Below are positions 58,886 to 64,000 of a DNA stretch of 64,000 nt, piece after piece (position 1 is the first letter of the stretch; each line of letters starts with the position of its first letter). Both the position numbers and the translations under genes were made by a program. Origin of the DNA: Bondarzewia mesenterica (Eukaryota; Basidiomycota; Agaricomycetes; Russulales; Bondarzewiaceae); NCBI GenBank assembly GCA_004802705.1, contig SGPL01000048.1, positions 1 through 64,000 of the forward strand, read 5' to 3'. The notes under the pieces are model-generated. The model made no database searches. It was not told the origin of the DNA and was given only the letters and a program-made list of their open reading frames with translations.

Positions 58886-59410
58886 TGCAGGTTGGTGTTC
58901 AGTCACATACATACATACCTGTCTATTTCCTTTCTGTCGTAAATGTACATCGTTGATGTCAGTCCACTGCCGGTGGTCTGGGCAATTCAGCGTTTTTGTT
59001 GCCCGCACTCGTACGCATGTTATTGGTCCTGGTACGTCATAAACAAGCCGTCAAATGCCTGAAATCTCGATACATTCAGCCGTTTGTTACAAATTCTGTG
59101 TAACAAAGCAATTTGTTTTTTCAACAGACCCAATGTCAACTTCTACCCAGGTTTTCAACTTTCCTTCTTCCTTCTTCTTTCATTTCGCGGAAAACGGACT
59201 CGGATTGCTCGAATGTAATGATGGCATCTGCTCAGTTCATAAGTGTTCAGGACAACGGAGTCTGGAGACGACCAAATACACGAGATACGACCCACGAGAG
59301 AACTTGATGTGCAACGAGTAACTGCCAGAAAGGTCTTATTTCACCGATCTGAAGAGAAAAGCATTGGCACGTTAGGCATGAATAGATGGCTCAGACTTAC
59401 CTGGCAGGAC
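58886..59410. other. Convergent gap between two BTB genes, no gene seen
   Basis: It lies between the stops of BTB genes 2 and 3, which face each other. Only short frames are visible. Confidence 0.55.
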
Positions 59411-60273
59411 TCAGGCTGATCTCATGGTGTTTACCTCGCTACGGACCACATTGGATAAATTGACAGAACCGCCCCAACCGGGGCCGCGTGGGTTGCCTGC
59501 ACGATGATGCAATTCGCGAGATCGCATGAGCATCATAGCAGTGGGCAAATCCAGCGTTTTCGCCTCCGCGTGCGATAGGGGCTCAGCCCGCGAAACCAGT
59601 CTTTCATATGCCGGTTGCAGCCACTGAGGGACATCGTGTTCGGTAGCAAGGAGGATGAGATTTATCGGATCCATGCGATCCAGCTGCGCCGTAATCTCCT
59701 TGATCGCTCGCTGACGAATTTTGTCGAAGAGTAAACGAGTCGAAATGGATAGCATTGCAAGCCAAACTTCGAGTGAGGCTTTATAGTCGTCATGCATCCT
59801 GAGAATTAGTCTAATTAGTCCCTGGTCGATCTGGAACATGAGCCAGACGTACCCGAAATATAAAAATTGAAGAACGCTCTCAAACTCCATTTTCGTGGTA
59901 CCCGCAAGGATAATTGGATTTTCGTCCGTCAAGCCTTCCACGTCTTGCGTATCTCCGGAAGGGCAAGAGAACATGTCACGGAAGAAGCCAGATTCTCGAA
60001 TGAGGAGATATCGATGGACTCTGTATAGCCGCTCGTCAATCTATAAAATAAAAGCAGGACATTAAATTTTCAAAAGTCAATAAGAACGAAAACACTGACA
60101 CGAAATATTCCCAGAGCGTCGTCCAAGATGTAGAACCTCTCATGATGAGGACCAAGAGCGTCGTCCAAGATGTGGAACCTCTCATGATAAGGACCCGAGT
60201 CAGTGTCAACCATTGCCGGGTATCCGACGCGCGTCTCCACTCTGGGGTTGTATTCTGGCTCTGACACGTACAA
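59411..60273 (-). CDS. BTB/POZ domain protein 3, 249 aa, with an internal 14-residue duplication
   Basis: Three exons (60273-60100, 60040-59853, 59798-59411) sum to 750 nt. Starts MYVSEPEYNPRVETRVG. The segment around residues 26-53 is a near-perfect duplication, HERFHILDDALGP then HERFYILDDALGI. The core reads RIDERLYRVHRYLL, RESGFFRDMFSCP, TTKMEFESVLQFLYFG, then VWLAMLSISTRLLFDKIRQRAIKEI and LILLATEHDVPQW. The duplication falls at the strand-helix start of the BTB fold, so it either adds a loop or disrupts the fold. The stop codon and splice sites are otherwise intact. Confidence 0.82.
60113..60196 (-). repeat. 42-bp tandem duplication inside the BTB gene 3 coding exon
   Basis: Units 60113-60154 and 60155-60196 are 42 bp each and differ at three positions. 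The length is a multiple of three, so the reading frame is kept. Confidence 0.9.
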
Positions 60274-61811
60274 AATCGACTTTGCGAAAGGGTAAACGAT
60301 GTTGGGTGGTATCCCTGCCTTGGAGCTTCAACCTATATATCATTCATCATCAAAGTCTTATCATGCGCGTCCCGCAGCAACCAGCTGCCTCGTAATACAT
60401 GATGTCTTCATGAATAGCCTAGAATGGGGGCGTATCAACTCGTGGTAGTGGCAATCTATACAGCTTCACGGTCCAGGTAAGACACGCATATCCTGCATTC
60501 CGCTCAGTCATGCGCAGGCCGCAGTAAACCTAAGGGTAGGACGAAGCTGAGTTATGGAAGAGGGCATAGTAGACTGCGTAGCTGTAACAGGAAGCCTGAG
60601 AGTAGCGCCGTCTTGATGCTCGTGTCCAGCTACTATCGTCAGTATCACCGTGCACATTCACATACCATTCTGCGCAAACGGGTGATGTACAACACCATTT
60701 TGAAAAACTGGACTGCGGCAGATATGAGATACAGTGGTGCATTATGATTAGACGACTCGGAACCTCGGGCCTCAACGATCTCCGGAGATGTCGACCTCCG
60801 ACTCCGCGCTCAGTCCCACAGATATTTATACCTCTTGAAACATCGTAACTGCGCACAAGATACTCATACTTACCAGGATCACGGACAGTGACTTATGTAT
60901 CTCTACGATGCCACCGTCCGACGGGGAGTCCCGCAAATATCCTACATCGCAACTCGAATAGGTAGCCACCAGAAGAAGCCATCGTGTGAAGGAAGTACCT
61001 GCAGGTTGACTGATTTGGGATTAGAGAAGGCAGGATGTGCACAGTGTGGGCAACCCTCTGACCCCAAAACCCGACGTGCTACTTGTCGAAGTCCAGATCT
61101 TCAGATCTCAGAGGTGAGCTTGAATAGCAAAACTATGTGCTTAACGTGGGAGGAGGTGGGAGGGATATTCTGACTTTCAAGCCCTTACAGACACAACATA
61201 AGCGTCTGCTTGTGCCCGCCGCACATAGCGCAACGCGATGTGGAATATGCTCCAAATCATCGCCAAGTATCTTGATTGGTAAAGGCAGAAAATACCCGTT
61301 AAATCAACAGACCTACACTCCGAGTCCTACCAACCTACAACAGACCTCTGTTATCATATTCTTGAACAGCCATGCGCCAATTCCAAGTTGCACAATAGCG
61401 CATCAGATTGACTCTTTCTGCGAAGATGAAGGTCCACATCACGGTGCTACCTGGACTCACCGATGAGCAGATCCAATACGGATAGCTAAGTTAACGAGAA
61501 ATACATGCAGAACCAGTTGCTTGAGATTTGAATTCGAGAGCCCGAGCCTCCCTCCAAGTGAATGCATTTGACGGCATGCTAATACTATGTCCGCGAGATT
61601 CAACAAGGGGGTGGATTGCGAAAGGCGAAAAAGCGTATGTTTACGCACAGACTGTGATGTGTGAAATAGTGAGCGATGATGATCCGGAAGTATGAGAGTT
61701 AAACCATCAGCTAGTATTAAAGATATCGTTGTCCGCGTAAGATGAGAAAAGCGCTGGTTCTATGTCGAGCATCCACACAAAAATAAATCACCAGACTTTC
61801 TAACAAAAGAA
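60274..61811. other. Intergenic, no gene seen
   Basis: About 1.5 kb separates BTB gene 3 and the end of the oxidase gene. Frames up to 109 codons lie on both strands with no family resemblance. No repeats shared with other parts of the window were found. Confidence 0.5.
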
Positions 61812-63871
61812 TCAGAATTTAAATCCGCCCGTGAGTCCCATGACGTTGTCCGGATCATAGACTTGCTTGATGGACTTCAACCTATCTACGTTGCTGCCAT
61901 AAATGTTTTCTAACGGGGTGTCAAACAGCGCATAATTTCCGTAAATCGCTGCATCGGCAATATCCTGACCGTCGGAAATGGCAGCAGCCGTGATTGTCTG
62001 GCTGCTCTGCGTGATGGCATCGTACATAGCCGAGTCGGCGAGGCTGGCGCCCCACGCAAAGTAGATGTTGAGTGGGAGGAGACCCCGCGACCGGTCTGGT
62101 GGGTAGGCGGAGGCGGAACCGTGCGTGAACAACGATGGTGCAAAGGGTTCGACGTCATAAGACACAAACGTAGCGGTGTCAAGGAGGAGGTTCTGACCCC
62201 AGAACTGCATGGAGAGGTTGAAGGGAGATCTAAAGCAAATAGACGAAAGAAGCTTACTTTGGTCTCGTTGACAATCACATCTAGCAGAGCAGGTGTATAC
62301 TGAAGAATAGACACGCTGCTGAACAGAGTGCTGTGAAAATATGCTTCGATCAGATATCCGAGCTAGATGGCTTTTCAGTTGTGAAGTATACTGACCGAGT
62401 CCCTGAGGTAGCGTCGCTGGGAGCAGATTGCACCAATGATATAAAAGAGCGAGTAGAAATATCCTTGGTGAAATGGGGGACGGCCATGAGTTGATCGAAG
62501 ATTCCATCGGGATACGTCGGTCCGTCGTAGAAGCAAAGAAGTGAAACGCCAGGCTGAATTTATGATTTTTTTTTGATCAGAATTGTAAAATGAAAACTAC
62601 GAAAGGACTCTCACTGCGCCCAACACGAAGTTGTATGCGCTGATTATAGCGGCCTTAGGATCAGTGACATTTGCAGAGAAATTGGCAACTGCAGCGTTAA
62701 GCTGAGGTAGATTTTCTTGAGTAATGGTCACTAAACCGCCCTTAACCGATTCTTGAGTAGGGTAATCATGAAATCGATTGAATATACACATACCCAGACT
62801 TGTGTTTGAGGGAAGGTCTTGAGTGTGAACTTCGTCACAATGCCCTGGGAGAATGTTTGTTTGGCAGATCTGGCAAATTGACAGTTTCCGTGCAAGCACT
62901 CACAAAGTTGTTGAAGCCACCCTGTGAAAGAAAAGTTTAAAACCCGCGGTACCTGTCAAAATAACGCATCCTGACCTTCAATCCAAAGAAAAGATCCTCG
63001 TATGCAGGCGTCACAATGCTAATGGTGCCATTGGGAAAAACCATCTCGAACGCCTCGACGGTATCAACCGTCAATCCATATTGGTTCGTCTTCCAAGAAT
63101 ATCCTAAAATCATAATCGAACACGAATTTGGTATTTTCAGGATCTCGGCGAAATCGAAGGAGAAACAAGTACCTCCGCCTAGTGTAAAACCTGCGACACC
63201 CACACCGGTGACTCGTCCTCCGACAACGTTGACATTGTAGGGCTCGAGAGCGGAGTAGACATCGTCCCATACAAGTCCAGCACCGATATCCGCAGTTTGA
63301 GAGTCGGCATGATATGTGACGTTATTGAACCTTGTCATGGCGATATGGACGCCGGTTGTGGAGGAGAAGCCGGGGTTAGAGCTGTGACCTCCACCTTTAA
63401 CCTATAATTTTGAATTGGATAGGCCGATGACAAGTAAGGAAACCTATCAATGCACGTACCGCGAATGGCGTCCGTGTGGATCCAAGTATTTGGAGCTATA
63501 TAAAAAAAGGTAATGTAAAGGAAGCTCGGCAGAGAACAAGCAAGTAGACTGACGATCTCCCCGACATCTTCAGCGGTGCCAGGTTCTACAGAACACGTCG
63601 AGATTTGAGAGCTGGAGGAAGCCCAGTGGGCGATATCACTATTAAAATGAATGGAGACTATCAAGTTCTCTTCAGCATGCGGTCAACACTTGAGTTCATG
63701 AATCATAGGCATACGTGGGTAGTAAACGTCTGATGCAGAAGAGATCGCTGCCGCGATGGCCTCACATGTGTCCTGGACGTCTGCGGAGCCCCATCGAGGA
63801 TACTTCATGGATGCACCAAGGGCAACGGCGGACAACAGAACGCCAGCTACAGAGACTAGCTTTGCAACCAT
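61812..63871 (-). CDS. Secreted FAD-linked oxidoreductase (FAD-binding PCMH / BBE-like), about 500 aa
   Basis: A gene of about ten exons; the first six (63871-63715, 63657-63554, 63495-63460, 63401-63173, 63103-62976, then a short one with GGFNNF) join in frame. Starts MVAKLVSVAGVLLSAVALGAS, a signal peptide. The PCMH FAD domain has TPFAVKGGGHSSNPGFS with the His expected to bind flavin covalently, IGAGLVWDDVYSALEPY, VGGRVTGVGVAGFTLGGGYSW and YGLTVDTVEAFEMV. The second flavin-linking Cys of berberine-bridge enzymes is absent (GVAG in its place), so attachment is probably through His only. The C-terminal domain ends YDPDNVMGLTGGFKF. Such oxidases act on sugars or secondary metabolites; the substrate is unknown. 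An upstream in-frame Met at 63916 is possible. A TATA-like CATAAATA lies ~62 bp upstream. Confidence 0.9.
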
Positions 63872-64000
63872 AGGGCAATCGTCAGTAGTCGGGGAGCAAC
63901 TGATCGGGACCGTCAAATTTCGAGAGCAGTCTTATTTATGCCTCCATAGTCGACGTCTGTAGTTGATATGTCGAAGTGGTCCGACGATGCGGAGTCGAAA

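Noticed and set aside
1..64000. CRISPR array, rRNA or intact tRNA genes
   Set aside because: No regularly spaced direct repeats, no rRNA-like sequence and no complete tRNA cloverleaf were found on either strand.

Overview
The window is nuclear DNA of a filamentous basidiomycete, most likely an Agaricomycete (mushroom-forming fungus). The evidence is gene structure (many short exons, GT-AG introns of about 50-60 bp), a class V chitin synthase with a myosin motor, a multi-exon P450, a multi-pass membrane protein family I know only from Agaricomycetes, an array of small BTB proteins, and CG-directed decay of repeats. Single ORFs badly under-represent the genes here. Most models below were assembled exon by exon, and where exon lengths were summed they close in frame.

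Region 1 (1-13.0 kb) is an AT-rich, CpG-poor repeat graveyard with no intact gene. It holds a long inverted repeat (433-1183), a decayed Ty1/copia pol on the minus strand (2.5-3.5 kb), palindromic repeats (5.1-5.4 kb), a CpG-decayed third copy of an ORF found twice elsewhere (7.74-8.66 kb), a two-unit tandem duplication (8.66-11.04 kb), a tRNA-like SINE candidate (12.3 kb) and two copies of a 47-bp hairpin-bearing repeat.

Region 2 (13.0-32 kb) is bracketed by an inverted segmental duplication, copy L (13.67-16.56 kb) and copy R (28.63-30.88 kb). Each copy carries a divergent gene pair, which is intact in R and broken in L. L also contains a clean 585-bp non-autonomous hAT-like element with 8-bp target duplications, and R shows the unoccupied site. 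Between the copies lie a membrane protein gene, a cytochrome P450 and an aminoglycoside-phosphotransferase-like gene, with long stretches that show no gene.

Region 3 (32-64 kb) is conserved, gene-dense euchromatin: class V chitin synthase, PP2A activator (PTPA/RRD), a CDF family zinc-transporter-like protein lacking the canonical metal site, SURF6/Rrp14, a divergently transcribed Ste6-like ABC exporter, a GH28 endopolygalacturonase, three paralogous BTB genes with RPB9 among them, and a secreted FAD-linked oxidase at the right edge. Housekeeping genes (RPB9, SURF6, PTPA, chitin synthase) are mixed with secreted or lineage-expanded genes (polygalacturonase, oxidase, BTB). The candidates most worth following are the duplicated divergent gene pair, the hairpin repeat at the edge of copy R, and the record of CpG decay across the three copies.
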